From NCBI GenBank assembly GCA_002989075.1, contig PSQN01000017.1, positions 2,239,453-2,303,452 of the forward strand: a stretch of 64,000 nucleotides of DNA. The letters run 5' to 3'. Each line of letters begins with the position of its first letter. Within the stretch, counting starts at the first letter, position 1. Position numbers and translations under genes: made by a program. Positions 1 to 11,401 of the stretch are shown here, piece by piece. Origin of the DNA: Arthonia radiata (Eukaryota > Ascomycota > Arthoniomycetes > Arthoniales > Arthoniaceae). Under the pieces are notes generated by a model. That model was not told the origin of the DNA, searched no databases, and saw only the letters and a program-made list of their open reading frames with translations.

Positions 1-77
1 CTCAATACAGCCTCGTACCTCTCTCCTTTCCTCTTCGTCAGCATGGAGGCCGGGGAGACACTTCAAAAATCCAAAGG

Positions 78-1685
78 ATGTCGATGACGGCTTTGGAACA
101 TGCCAATGCGTTCTTGCGCGGCTACAAGAGATGGTTTGGTCTCGTTGCTTTCGTTCTTCTTCTTACGGTGTTGTTACCGAGGCGCGATAGCAGTCCAGGT
201 ACCGTGCGTAAGGTACGTGAAGAGTTTCATGGCTTAATACTTCGACATGGTGCAAGCACTGACATTGGTGATCTGCAAGCATGTAGGAGCTTTAATCGGT
301 AACGTGGATTACAGCCCGTACTCACAAATCAATGGTTTCGAGCATTTCAAGCAGACGCCAGACTGCAGCATGGACTCATTGCAATTGTACCGTCCCACCA
401 AGGCATTATGTCGGGAGCGTGCGAGCCTGATGAGTGCGATGTCCGAGGGCGGACGCATTGGGTTTGATGCACCGTATCAGACACGTGACTGTGGTGAGTA
501 CTTCCTGAATCCGTCCGTACAGCAGAAAACCCCAGGATAAAATGTGCGGTGATGAACGAGCCTTCTGCAAAAATTCCAGACGAGTTCAAGAGCATGTATC
601 ATCAATCTGGCTGAGGAACAGACACAATTATCGAAACTTCTACCACTGCAGCAACAGCATTCCAAATTGCACACCCCATGCTGCTCGTTCGGTTCGGATG
701 CATTGACTTGTGGTGCTCACCACTAACGATTACACTAGACATGCGCTGGTTCACCACCCCCGAACTCTGCACCATCCTCTCCCGCTTCTCCGCCGTCCAT
801 ATCGTCGGAGACAGCATGATGCGGCACCTTGCACAATCCATCAATCTCCTCCTGCGCGAGGACCTACCCAACGGAGCTCGCTCAACCTGGCGCTCAGGCA
901 ACCCCGACAAGCTCGACTGCACCTGCCACACGCTCTTCGACAACCACGACTGCGACACCGAAGGCTTTGTCGCCATCGGCACCGATGCGGTCTATACGTA
1001 TGACGCGCCTTCGATGAAGTGCCCACAGTCAACCACCGCGGTCGTCGATTTCTTGCCAAGTACCAAGGACCCTCCGCAACCGCGCGAGATCGAGGACTTT
1101 AAGAAGCAGATCAAGAGCAATGGGAAAGGCGAGGCCTTCGTTTTCGGCCAGGGCGGCTGGGATGACTTCGAGATCGAGCCAGCACAGCGATGGGTCAATG
1201 CATTTGAAACCGCGCTGGGCGAAGCGATCAAAGGCTTCGAACCGCCGCCTCCGCCAGTACCACCCGCACCTGAGAAGGGCGTGGACCCCTCGAAAGCGTC
1301 AGACGCGGGTCACACGACTGGCGTCCACCTCAACAAAGCCCGTCGCGCCAGCCCCGCTTCCGAAGACGACTGGCGCACCGAATTCATCAAGAAGCCCCGC
1401 GCAAAGGACCTCCCGCACCGCCTCTGGATCAGCCCGAACGCGCAGGGCCTGCACAAGAACCCGTTCTTCGTGCTGGGCCAGAACAACATCAAGCTCATGA
1501 CGTTCGAGCGGGACATGCGGGCGTGGCTGGACTTCCGCGGGTTCGACGTGCTGGGGATGTTCAATCTGACGGTGCAGAGCGAGAGCCTGGATGGGACGCA
1601 CGCGAGCATGGAGGCAAATTTGGTGAAGGCGATGATGGTGTTTAATTGGTTGGATTGGGCGGGGAGGGAGGAGGAGGGGGCCTGA
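78..1685 (+). CDS. PC-esterase/SGNH-like single-pass membrane protein
   Basis: Proposed exons are 78-212, 280-493 and 739-1685, giving 431 residues; phases agree and the introns begin GTACGT and GTGAGT. Residues about 20-33 form a signal anchor after a basic stretch, so the bulk should face the secretory lumen or outside. The body carries a GDSMMRH block (SGNH block I type) soon after a Cys-rich DCDMRWFTTPELC segment, and near the C terminus an LDGTHAS motif that fits the Asp/His pair of SGNH hydrolases. This arrangement is typical of fungal PC-esterase-like proteins, a family tied to cell-wall or capsule glycan O-acetylation. The substrate cannot be read from sequence. The second intron (245 nt) is long for this window and could hide a small extra exon. 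A Pro-rich loop (PPPPPVPPAP-like, near position 1240) interrupts the domain. Confidence 0.72.
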
Positions 1686-2516
1686 ATGGCATTGGTGACT
1701 GTGTTGGGACATTGTAAAGCTACGTGCTATCGCGTGGCGGCACGTGTCAGTGGTAGGAAAAGCGTGGAGGTGCACTCGTCTTGTGCCATCGGGATTGTTT
1801 GGCGCTGTTCGTATCTTCTGGGCTCGTCTCTTCCTTTTGTGTCATTGCATCGCTTCCCTGTAGTACTGTGTGTGGATAGCATTGCCCTGCGTCGGATTCG
1901 CTCTGCGACAATGTCGTTCACAGACAGCCTCGCTTACAGACGGCATCCTCACAGGCAGTATCGCTTACAGACAGACAGTATTGCTTACGGACGGCATCAC
2001 TCACAGACAGCATCGCTTACAGACGGCACTTCTTACAAACAGCCTCGCTTATAGACGACGGTGTCGCCTACAGACGGCATGTCTCGCAGATGGCGCCCCT
2101 CGCAAAAAGTACTTGTGGACAGCATCCCTCGCAGATATCATCGCCTGAGACAGCGCTCCCATCCCTCGCCGAGATCACCGTCCTTTATGTGACCCTACTC
2201 ACTCATACCTCTGCACACTCACGATACGCGTCTTTGCTCTTCGTCACAACCCAACCGCGCATCCAAGTCAAAGAAGACAGCACTCAGAACGAATTTCCAA
2301 TCCATTAAAACTACCACTCCAGTAGTATGTACGGGTATTCCATAGATCCCACTTCCACTTCCTCACTGCCACCCTTTCTATCCAATTCAATGAGCGTCAT
2401 GCCTGCTTCTCCTCATCTCCTTCCATTTCCTCTCACTCCATATGTCTCGATCTACCCCAAACACCAAAAATGCGGCGCAAGCGTAAGAATATCACAAAAC
2501 CCCCTAACACATCCAC
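1686..2516. other. Intergenic stretch between convergent genes, with a minisatellite
   Basis: This stretch separates the 3' ends of the esterase-like gene and the tyrosinase gene. Its only structure is the degenerate tandem repeat at about 1915-2160; small reading frames over the repeat are by-products of its periodicity. Confidence 0.6.
1915..2160. repeat. Degenerate minisatellite, unit about 16 bp
   Basis: About 14 diverged copies of a unit close to CGCTTACAGACGGCAT follow one another, with individual copies 15 to 21 bp long. Variants include forms with TCACAGACAGCAT and CGCCTACAGACGGCAT. Copies at the right edge (from about 2090) are the most worn. Confidence 0.75.
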
Positions 2517-5121
2517 TTACAACTCCCGATACGCAACCGGCTGCGCAGCGCAGTTGTTCCACCAGTCATACTGCATCCCATTCTGGAGACCACCCGCCTT
2601 GCCGTGCGTGCAGTTCGGCGCGGGCACACCGTTGCCGTACGTGGGCAGGCTACCAGCGTTGGCCGCCGGCATAACCTTCTGCGCGACGGCGCCGACCGTC
2701 AGACCAGGGACTTGCGAATTATCGACAACCTTGCCCGCGGCCGTCGCGACCTTCCAGTTGAGGTTCGCGGCCAGGTACGGGAGAACATCAGCTTCATCCA
2801 GCGACTTGAGCTGGCCGGCCGCGACCTTGCCGACGAGCGAGGTCGTGAGCGAGATCTGACCAGACACGAGCATGGTGTTCGAGGTGGGCACGCCCAGTGG
2901 TGCGAAGATGGAGTGCGCGCCACAGAAGTTGGGGTGGCCCGTCCAAGAATCAGGCGTGTCAGGGACATCCGTGCCCAGGAAGCCGAAGACGGTGTAGGTA
3001 CCGCCAAGGCCGTGCTTCTCGGAGACGACGTGGCAGGTGTAGTCGTGGGTGCGGCCCGTGGGGGTGAGGAGGCCGGGCAGATCGCTGCGGGAGGAGTTGG
3101 TGGTGGAGTTTCCGAGACCAGGGATCGTGCCGGAGACGGTGGGGAAGGGCGAAGAGCCGGTACCTGTGGGGGCGTTAGTGGCGCCGTTGGAGACTTGGAC
3201 TCCGGAGATGATGGAACCAGGGCCGCCGAGGTCGGAGGACGTGGGTAAGGTCGTTGTGATGGTTTGACCTTGGCTGTTGGTGGTGACGACGGTGGAGGCG
3301 CTGCCGCCCGAGGGCCCAGAGGGGCCCGAGGGAGCAGGGACAACGGTGGAGATAGTGGAGCCGGCGCTGTTGGTGGTGGTGATGGTCTGCGAAGAGCCCG
3401 GTCCTGAGGGAGCGGGGACAACAGTGGAAATAGTGGAGCCGGCGCTGTCGGTGGTGGTGATGGTTTGAGAGGAGCCCGGAGCCGAGGAGCCAGGGACAAC
3501 TGTGGAGATGGCCGAGCCAGCGCTGTCAGTGGTGGTGATGGTTTGGGAGGAGCCTGGAGCTGAAGAGCCAGGGACGACTGTGGAAACAGTGTTGCCTGCG
3601 CTATCGGTGGTGGTGACTGTGGACGATGACGCGCCAGTGCTGGAGCCAGAAATTGGTGACGCGGAAGTGACAGTTGAGCCTGCGCTGTTGGTGGTGGTGA
3701 CGATGGTAGACGAGCTGGCAGAAGTAGCACTGGACGAAGCGCTGGAGGTGGACGACGCAGAGCTGCTGCTCGAAGAACGCGAGGACAGCTGCTGCGGAAC
3801 GGCGTTGCTTCCATACAGGTTGTTGACAGTCTGGGCGAGGTTGCCGCTTGAGAGCTCTGGGTAGGTGTACGCAAAGACAGAGGTGTCACGAACGCTGTTG
3901 CAAGTGTGGGCTTGCCCATTAGCGCCGTGGAACGGTTCAAGCGCAGTGTTCGCGTCAACTTGCGCGTTGGCGTTGATTGTGAAGGTGGCACTGCTACCCT
4001 GGTTGCCTGCAGTCATGTAAGAACCCGGGTGAAGACCTTGCCAGATGGCGAATAGGCGGTCCACGTTGGCGTGGTGGAGGAAGAACGCAGGGTCAAAGGC
4101 CGCAAAGTTGTTGTAGGTCATATGTCCAGGCTGGTTCTGGCCACCAGTGAATGTGTGGATACCGTTGTGGATGGACTCGAGAGAAACACCACAGTTGGAG
4201 TTTTGCTCGGCCACCCCGTCATTGGAAATGTCGAGGAAGTTGGTGCAGGCAGTCAAGACACGGTAGACCTGAGCACGAGCCTGGGAGTTGTAATCACCAA
4301 GCTGTTGGACAGCCGCACCTTGATTTGAGCGAGCGCTTGCGTCTTGCGAGGTCGGGTATCGGAGCGTGCTTCCCCACTCATTCCAGTCACCGCCGCCAAC
4401 ACCGGAAAAGTCACTCTGGTCGTGGGGATTCATCTTGGTGAAAGCGTAGAGAGGGTTGGGAATGGTCTGTGAACCACTGGGAGTAGTGACTTGGATGGTC
4501 GCGTTGGTCATTGATTGAGGCATGGTGTCCGCGGAATTTCCAGAAGGAGGGATCTCAGCCCAATCCCTGTCCTCGTGTTAGCCATTTCAACCACATAGGT
4601 CTCCCAGTCGATATTGCTTACCAGTACGGGTGACGAAGCGTCTGCAGCGCCGTCTGGTAGGTCTGCGCATCGGCGCCCTGGAATTGGCCTGCGATCTGTG
4701 CCGCGTGGACAAGCATCTGCTGCTCCCACGCCGCAACGTAGGGTCGGTGCCAGCAAATGAACAGAGGTGAGCTATGAGGGCAGTATCCGGTGCCACCGTT
4801 GGGACCATTGACTCCATTCCAAGCCTCGTATGGCATGCCATGGATACCGGCGAGTTGATACCAAGACATCACGTCGGTGTGGTCTGAGTTCTGGAAAGCA
4901 TCCATGGCCAGCATGAACAAGTTCCACTGTGCGTTGTCCTGCTCAAGCTGGCGGATCTCTAGACGAGGCTGGACTGAACCGCCAGGACCAACAATCGCGG
5001 TCTGACTCTGTCTCTTCACGGGATGGTGCTGCGAGCCATGTCCAGTCGCTGCGACGGCGGTGGTCGCAAGGAGGGAGAGAGCCGCCACTCCGAGGCCACT
5101 GAGCCTCGTGAGAGCAGGCAT
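2517..5121 (-). CDS. Secreted tyrosinase with Ser/Thr repeat linker
   Basis: Exons 5121-4622 and 4566-2517 encode 849 residues; the 55-nt intron splits the tryptophan codon of the HPYW/DWAEI motif. Tyrosinases oxidise monophenols and diphenols to quinones, the first step of melanin formation. A signal peptide covers residues 1-24 and a KR processing site follows at 36-37. Copper-A ligands appear as His94 (GIHGMPYEAW), His116 (CPHSS) and His125 (CWHRPY). Copper-B ligands lie in SIHNGIH (about 300-304) and FFLHHANVDRLF (about 331). A Ser/Thr-rich linker with tandem units of about 26 residues follows (roughly 430-620). A Cys-containing C-terminal domain of about 200 residues then ends the protein and resembles the lid domain of fungal tyrosinases. 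The protein is much longer than usual because of the linker. Secretion and probable heavy O-glycosylation of the linker are inferred. Confidence 0.93.
3270..3690 (-). repeat. Coding minisatellite in tyrosinase, unit about 78 nt
   Basis: Five clear in-frame units of about 26 residues occur, with a core like SSQTITTTDSAG followed by STISTVVP and a variable GSSAPG or APSGPG spacer. On the plus strand they show as repeated 'gtggtggtgatggtttg' blocks. Units are well matched at protein and DNA level, so recent slippage is likely. Confidence 0.85.
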
Positions 5122-6900
5122 GATTACTATAGTTTATGTGCGGGATGCCGTAAATTTGTTGCAGGCTTATTAACGAGTGACAATTATGCTGTGGGGTGGT
5201 TATTGTTGCCAGATGGCACCCGGGATGGGGCGCTTTGCGGAGAAAGAAAGTGATGCTTTTGTTCAAACGAGGGAGTGTGAACAGCAACAAAGATTAGCGA
5301 CAATAGTATAGAGGACAAAGAAAGACGTGTAGAGGGGGAAGGAAAGGTGAGGATCGCAGCGAATACGAAAGGTAAAGAGTGAGATGGCGTCGAAAAGGGC
5401 TAAGGAGATGTTACGGCCAGCAGGGGGGGAGGATAGTTAAGGGCTAGGAGAGAACCCGAAACGAGACGTGTCTGTGCGCGTGAGGGTAGCGGCACGTTTT
5501 AGCTGCGCAGCGCGGCCGCCGACGGGTTGTCATTGGTCACCAGAGTCAACGTGGGGAGGAAGGCTCTGACTGGCGCTGGTCGCCAGCTTGCGTGAACTCC
5601 TGGTGAAGGTGGATGTCGTCGCTGTGTCAAGGCGCTGCCAGCCTGCAACACAGAGCGCTTAGGTGTGGTCCATCTCGTTTGATCCTGATGCGGTCACCCC
5701 ACAAGACCGATTTGAGCCTCATGATCGTGTATTAATCCTTCGCGGAGCAGGATCCCGCTGATCAGCCGGCTGACAGGTGAGAGCAACAGGGTCTGACAGG
5801 CGTGGCCGGTCGTGAGTGGAAGCCTTTGGACAAAGACGACGCCCAAAAAGCGAAATTGCGGCCAGGAGAAGACGCGCGAATTACCCGATCGGGCCAGTAT
5901 CACGACCAGGGTCCGAGTGACGATGGCGGCAATCTGGACGCTAAGAACTCAGGAGAAGACTTCTCGACGAGCATTCACCTGGCGCCCGAAACTGCTCGCC
6001 TTTCGCTTATACGAGCAACCTGCCTTCTTCGTCTTCTCGACATCGTTGTTCCCCGGTGGAGCACGCGCACCAGAGCTTGACGATTCACCCTTGTACACAG
6101 TTCTTGACTCTCAAAGCTTGCGTGCCGACTCGATCGCCGCGTTTGAGGACAGATCCGTTGTTTCACCAGACCACACAGATCTGTTCAATACCAGCTACCT
6201 CACCTTCGGCTTTACAAACGCTGCCGGACAATACTTCGACGATGCTGCTCAGTGTAGGCCTGGTGGCGTTCACAAGTCCCTGGATCTGGTTATTGAGTCT
6301 GACGTTCACAAGGAGTCCAGGCAGGTCGGCCAGCCATGCCGTTTCTGGTCTACTTTGCTCCAGCCTTGCGGGCGACTCGTAAGTGCCGCGTACTTCTTCG
6401 GACGTCGGTCTGTGTCTGTGCCTCTTGAGTCCTCGGCGAACGTGCTACGGATGCTGTACTGCACGAGCTTCATAAGGTCTGGTATACCCAAGCAACTTGG
6501 CTGTGTATTTGGAAACACTGGGCACGCAAGAAGAGCGACTCGGGACCTCTACCTCCCCACCAGCGACTATACAAGAACACGCTGTATGCATCAGGCTCTG
6601 CTTCCTTGTAGTTCCAGAATCGCAGTTGACTCGCATGTTCACTGATTGCATCGATGTCGTGACGTTGAGCAGGATAGTGTTTGAGCCAAGTCTAACGAAG
6701 ATGCCTCACAGCACGTGGAGCAGGAGTAGATATACTTGATTGTCAAATTATTGATTACCAACGCGCGCCGATACAGGTCCACGTTGCAAGAAACAGAGTA
6801 ATACACTCGATCTGCTCAAATCGTCAAATCTTTACAAAGCGTCAATCGTTCATGAAGGCCATCCAAGCGGGTTCCATTCCTATGCCCAGCGCCTGTCTCA
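5122..6900. other. Intergenic, no gene recognised
   Basis: This contains the tyrosinase upstream region (to about 5700) and the 3' flank of the RhoGAP gene. A long open frame at about 5812-6645 on the plus strand has no ATG at its start and no family resemblance, so I do not call it. Confidence 0.5.
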
Positions 6901-9615
6901 TCATCGCGCGTGAGGCTCCGTGCTTTCAGGCACTGCTTCGGTCGTGCGACCCCTGCTCTGGCCATGGCTCGGTCCTCCAGCAACAGCAGCGTCGAGACTT
7001 CGGGGCTGTCCTTCGGGATCGATGCGACTGAAGGACGGAGGGGGACTCTTCGCGCGCTCCTTCTCGGCTTCGCGCTCTTTGCGGGCTTGGATCTTGTTCT
7101 GAATCCATCCAATGGGCCCTCCTTTCTTCTCCGTTGGCCCGCCTTCTGCTTCACTGCCCGCCGTCAAATAGCCGGCTGAGTCTTTCGAGTCGTCTGTGAA
7201 CGACTTGCGTGGTAATCTGGTGAAGCTGCCGACAGAGCTGGTGCTACGATCTGCGTCTGTGCTACCGCCAATTTTGGGGCTCGTGTCTGTCTTCCCATCT
7301 TTTGCATCCTTTCGGTTCGCTGTCGAAAGTCGCCAGCGTGAATGCTTTTTCTCCTTTCTTGGTCTCAGCCCCTGCCCATCGGCCTGATCGTCATCAGTGT
7401 TTTCGCGAGATGAGAGCTCATCACCGGTCATCGATTGCGAGTGAGACTGAGGTGATCCGTGAGGCGACTTGTTTGGCTTAATGGTCGTGCTCGAGTCTCG
7501 ATTCTGCGTATCCTTCAAATGAATTGGCACTGGCTGACCCTGTGCTGTGGGAGCATGGCGGACCGTGCCGGATCGCTGAGGTCCTGGGCCCAGAGGCTGA
7601 GTATTGCCTCGAGGTGCAGCAAAAGCGCTTCCCCCAGCACTGTCGCCGGGCTTTGGAGTCTTCTCAAGCTGCGATGTTGCAGTAGAAGAGTCTCTCATTT
7701 GATCAATAGTTTCCGCTGGTGGCTCGGCATGCCTACCGTCGGCAGCATTCTGCCGCGGCGACATGAAATTGTGTGGAGCGGTTGCTGGCGACGGTGGGTG
7801 ACTAGCTCCACTGAGCGACGGGTTCGACGGCTGCGCGCCAAGATTGTACGCGCCGTCGGGACGACGCTTTTGCAGCTTGTTTGGCTTGCGCCCGTCTTTG
7901 CCAGGGTCAGCGGACGGTGAGCGAGCGCCAAGGTAATTTGAGAAGGGCCGCTCACGTGGAGATGTGCCAGTTCCCGGTGAAGCAGGCCCAAGCACTGATG
8001 GTGGCAGATCCATCTTAAGTTGTCGATCTTTGTTGGGCGAACGTCGATCTTTGACGGGTCTTAAATGTGGGGACAATCGCTCTGGATCTCGCTCGCGAGG
8101 TTGTGTTTGACGCGGCCGTGGTACCGCTTCGCTTGGCTTTGCTTGAATAGCTTGCGCTGAAGACCCTCGAGCAGGTGGAATTGGCGCAGTGTGGGGCTGT
8201 GGGACAGCAGTGACAGCGGCGCCAGTGATGCCTGCTTGTGGAGATCGTCGTTGGCTCTTTTCTCTTTCGAAGCGCGCCGTGCCGACTGAAGGCGAGTGTG
8301 ATGATTTTTTGGAGGGCACGGTATTGCTTCTGTACACGCCAGTGCCGCGACTGTAGGGACTTTCTGCAGGAGGTGTAACTGGGCTTGGTGTCTGTCCTGA
8401 ATGACGCGATTTCCGTGAACTGGTGGAGACGTTCCGTCGGACGCCGCCAAATTTGCGTAGGCTGTCTGCGCCAGCGCTGGCATTCGACGTCGATCTTCCG
8501 ATGTTTGCCTTCTGCTTTGAGCTGCCGCCTGAGCCAGTCGACCCTGCAGGTCTGTGTGCAATGCCAGCACCGCTTGAAACCTCTTGGATGGTCTTCTCGT
8601 CAGCAGCAGTGCCTTGCATTCCAACGAGAAAGTGATCTTGGTTGTCTATTAGGAAGATCAGGACATCTTGACTGAGTCTGTACTCGGCTGGTGCCATGTT
8701 GTGGGTTGGGTGTGAGAGGAGTCCAGGCTGGAAGATTGTCGCAAGATTGGGCGCGTTCATTTGGTTGATATCGGACTTTGACGCAAAGACTGCAAGTAGG
8801 TCCAAAACATAAAGCAGCAGTTGTCGGTTAAGGGGAGGGATCTCCGTAATGAGGCCTTGGAATGTCTTGATCGCAGACATCTGGTCAAAGTTTCCCACGC
8901 TAGGCTTTTGCTGATCGCCCATGTCTCCCACAGCTTGAGCTTGGTGGCCACGAATAGGATCTCGGAACCTCTCGTAGAAGTTGAGCGGAATGATGGGCTC
9001 AGGCAATTGATTGAAGTATCTTCGCAGTACGTTTGCTGCATCATGGACAGTAAACCCCGTCCAATCTAGGCCTTTGCCATATTTATCTGGCGAATTGAAT
9101 GTAGCTTGAAGCTCTTTGATGCGCCTTTCCGCACCAGCGAGACGGAAGATGCCCTCGACTTCGGTGGCTGCCTTTTTCATTAGCGCGAGGTCTCCTGGAG
9201 TGTACCTGACTACCGATACGCACCTTTCTCCTTCAAGAAGACACCGCATTTCGCGACGACAATGGGCACGTAGCCGTACGTGAAGCTTTTGCCATCCGAA
9301 TCGAGAAGTGAGATTGCGACGTTCGCGTACTTGATACTCGTCGAGAGCGGAATACCGAAGATACCGGCGTTGGGTGGAGGTGCAGCGACAGCTGTGCCTG
9401 GCTACTGTCAGTATCGAATTTATTATGGTGGTTGCTAGAGGAACATCCACGACGAAGGCGATCGCATTCGGACGAGGCATATTAATTGTGCACTACTAAC
9501 CTTGCTGCTTCTCTTCCTCCTGCTTCTCCCGATTCCTAAATCCCTTCCACCAAGACCTCAGGTCGCGTTTCGCCTCATGCGCGTCTCCTGTGCCCGCATT
9601 GTGTGCAGATGTCAT
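6901..9615 (-). CDS. RhoGAP-domain protein (Rho GTPase-activating)
   Basis: Exons 9615-9501, 9397-9224 and 9167-6901 give 851 residues; both introns keep phase 1. The start was chosen because it yields a Lys/Glu-rich leader followed by the conserved GIFGIPLSTSIKYANVAIS block that opens the RhoGAP fold. EGIFRLAGAERR (about residue 100-112) carries the arginine-finger arginine, and FTVHDAANVLRRYFNQLPEP and the NAPNLATIFQP segment complete the domain (to about 290). The remaining 560 residues are low-complexity, rich in Ser, Pro, Gly, Arg and Lys, with many SP/TP sites, and end in a short basic helix. By family it speeds GTP hydrolysis on Rho/Cdc42-type GTPases controlling polarity and wall growth; the exact target is unknown. 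It is divergent from TIM9. Confidence 0.93.
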
Positions 9616-10609
9616 GATCGTCGCGTACTGATCCTGAAACAGCGCAAACGCGCAATGCCTCCTAGCGACTGCTCAACAGATGCGACACTGCTGTTGGATT
9701 GCTATTATTTTCAATTTGCGACAGCAAACCTTTAGCCACCTCTTGAAGCCTTTGTCACCGAAGCGCCAGAGAAGCAGCGCTGCTCGCTATTGACTTTGAG
9801 GAGCCCAGGCGCGTGACGTCCCTAGCGCCAAGCTGGGCGCCACGATGAGAAAGTCGGATATTGCTATTGACTACGTTGCCAGGGTGGGCGTATTCTGCGA
9901 TCTCGGAGTTTCAGTCGCGCCAGCCGGCATTCGACAGTGAATATTGCTGGAAACGTTTCGCAACAAAGTGGAGGTAGACGCGTGCGATGATTGAAGGGCT
10001 GGGGCGGAGCTTCAGGTACAGACGCAAGAAGCGCGTGATAAGAACTGGGGTGTGGGGGAGCGGCGTCGTGAATGTCAGGAACCGAGCGCAAGTGCGATAG
10101 CTGGAGTGAGATAGAAGCTGCTCAGATAAGAGAGAAAGTGTGGCTTGGAAGAGTATGCAGGAGAAAGATGCGCGGCGGAGGGGTGGTGTGGTGGGAGAAG
10201 AGCTTGGATTGGAGCGTGTGGGAGAGCGATTCACCAAACAAAGAAGCGCTTCCATCACTGCGGTGTCATATTGCTCAACGGCCGACACCCGCAATCGAAT
10301 TGCCGGAAACAGAGCCTGGTGAGCATCTTTGGAGACTCAACCCTTGCCAGCATTTTCAAACAAATCGAGTTCTGGATTTTAGTACGAACAAGCGATCGTC
10401 CTCTCTTCTCCTGATTTCCGCCGTCGCACTCGATCTGTAGCTCCAGTCTGTGCCGTCTTGCATCGGTTTCGCGTTTTTCTTCTTGCAATTTGAGCGTATT
10501 GAAGCTTCCGAGAAATTGTCTCTTACCAGCTAGCGCCGAATAGCTTGCTCTCCGTCAAGCAAGAACTCAAGCCTCATACAGTTGGCAACATACACCATAC
10601 TAAAGCACC
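9616..10609. other. Divergent promoter region, RhoGAP and TIM9
   Basis: About 1 kb lies between two divergently transcribed genes. Several short frames exist on both strands but none has recognisable content. I see no repeat or RNA gene here. Confidence 0.5.
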
Positions 10610-11002
10610 ATGGACGCGTGAGTACCTCAAATGGACTTCCAAGGTTGTATAGACGACCGACGCTTACTTGCCTGCGCAGCCTAAACCAATCTGAGCAGCA
10701 AGAGCTCCAGAGTCGCATGGAGAAGAGGCAAATGAAAGACTTCATGGGCGTTAGTATCATCTCACCTGGTGAGACCGGGAATCGTTCAGCTGACTCGATT
10801 GTGCCCACAGATGTACTCTCGTTTAGTAGACAAGTGCTTCAACGACTGCATCGACGACTTCACCTCCAAGTCTGTCTCTTCCCGCGAAGAAGGCTGCATT
10901 CACCGATGTTGGGACAAGAACATGAAGAGTCAGGAGCGCATACAACTTCGGTTCCAGGAGCAGAACGAAGCAATGATGGCCAACGGCGGACGACCCGTCT
11001 AG
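10610..11002 (+). CDS. TIM9: Mitochondrial intermembrane-space chaperone Tim9
   Basis: Three exons, 10610-10617, 10680-10749 and 10811-11002, encode 89 residues. The first exon is only 8 nt (ATGGACGC), so the gene is easy to miss. The product begins [13 protein letters not shown] and contains [14 protein letters not shown], both very close to yeast Tim9. Twin CX3C motifs place cysteines at 35, 39, 55 and 59, which form the two disulfides of small Tims. Tim9 joins Tim10 in a hexamer that carries hydrophobic precursors across the intermembrane space to the TIM22 and SAM machineries. Introns start GTGAGT and GTTAGT and end CAG. The C-terminal RFQEQNEAM stretch is also conserved. Confidence 0.96.
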
Positions 11003-11401
11003 TCGTCTCATGTACAACACACCCAACGTCTTCCATTGAGGACCTGTATTATTACTAAAGCATCGCCGCCATATCAAACGACGCGAGCAGCGCATTGTCG
11101 CTTCAACCCTACGACGCGGATTCAGGCGTGTCATGTCTCTCGCAAGCGCACACCTAGCGGCTTTCTCCATTCCAATGATGTCTATTAGCCGGTACTGTAT
11201 CATGATATCTCGTACATGAAGCTCAGCATCCCCTAGTTCCTCTTCAGATTACATCTTGAAAACAGAAAGAGACCAAAACACGCAAAGCTGACGACGCCAA
11301 AAGCAAGCGATCAAAAGATATCGAGATGATCACGCAAAAAGACTTTCTTTTATCCAGCTCACGCCTTTGTACAATACCGCTCGAAAGCCGCTACAATCAC
11401 T
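11003..11401. other. Intergenic between convergent genes
   Basis: This holds the 3' flanks of TIM9 and the PQ-loop-like gene. I see nothing else in it. Confidence 0.5.

Noticed and set aside
2604-3248. Plus-strand frame of 214 codons opposite the tyrosinase
   Set aside because: Mirror of the repeat-rich tyrosinase coding strand; composition follows from the opposite strand.
4508-4756. Minus-strand frame across the tyrosinase intron
   Set aside because: It is the unspliced continuation; splicing at 4621/4566 restores PYWDWAEI exactly.
5812-6645. Long plus-strand open frame of 277 codons
   Set aside because: It begins with GTG rather than ATG, shows no domain or biased composition, and no splice model joins it to a plausible start.
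9911-10294. Minus-strand frame of 127 codons in the RhoGAP/TIM9 promoter
   Set aside because: Low-complexity Ser/Leu/Pro composition, no conserved motif, and it occupies a divergent promoter.
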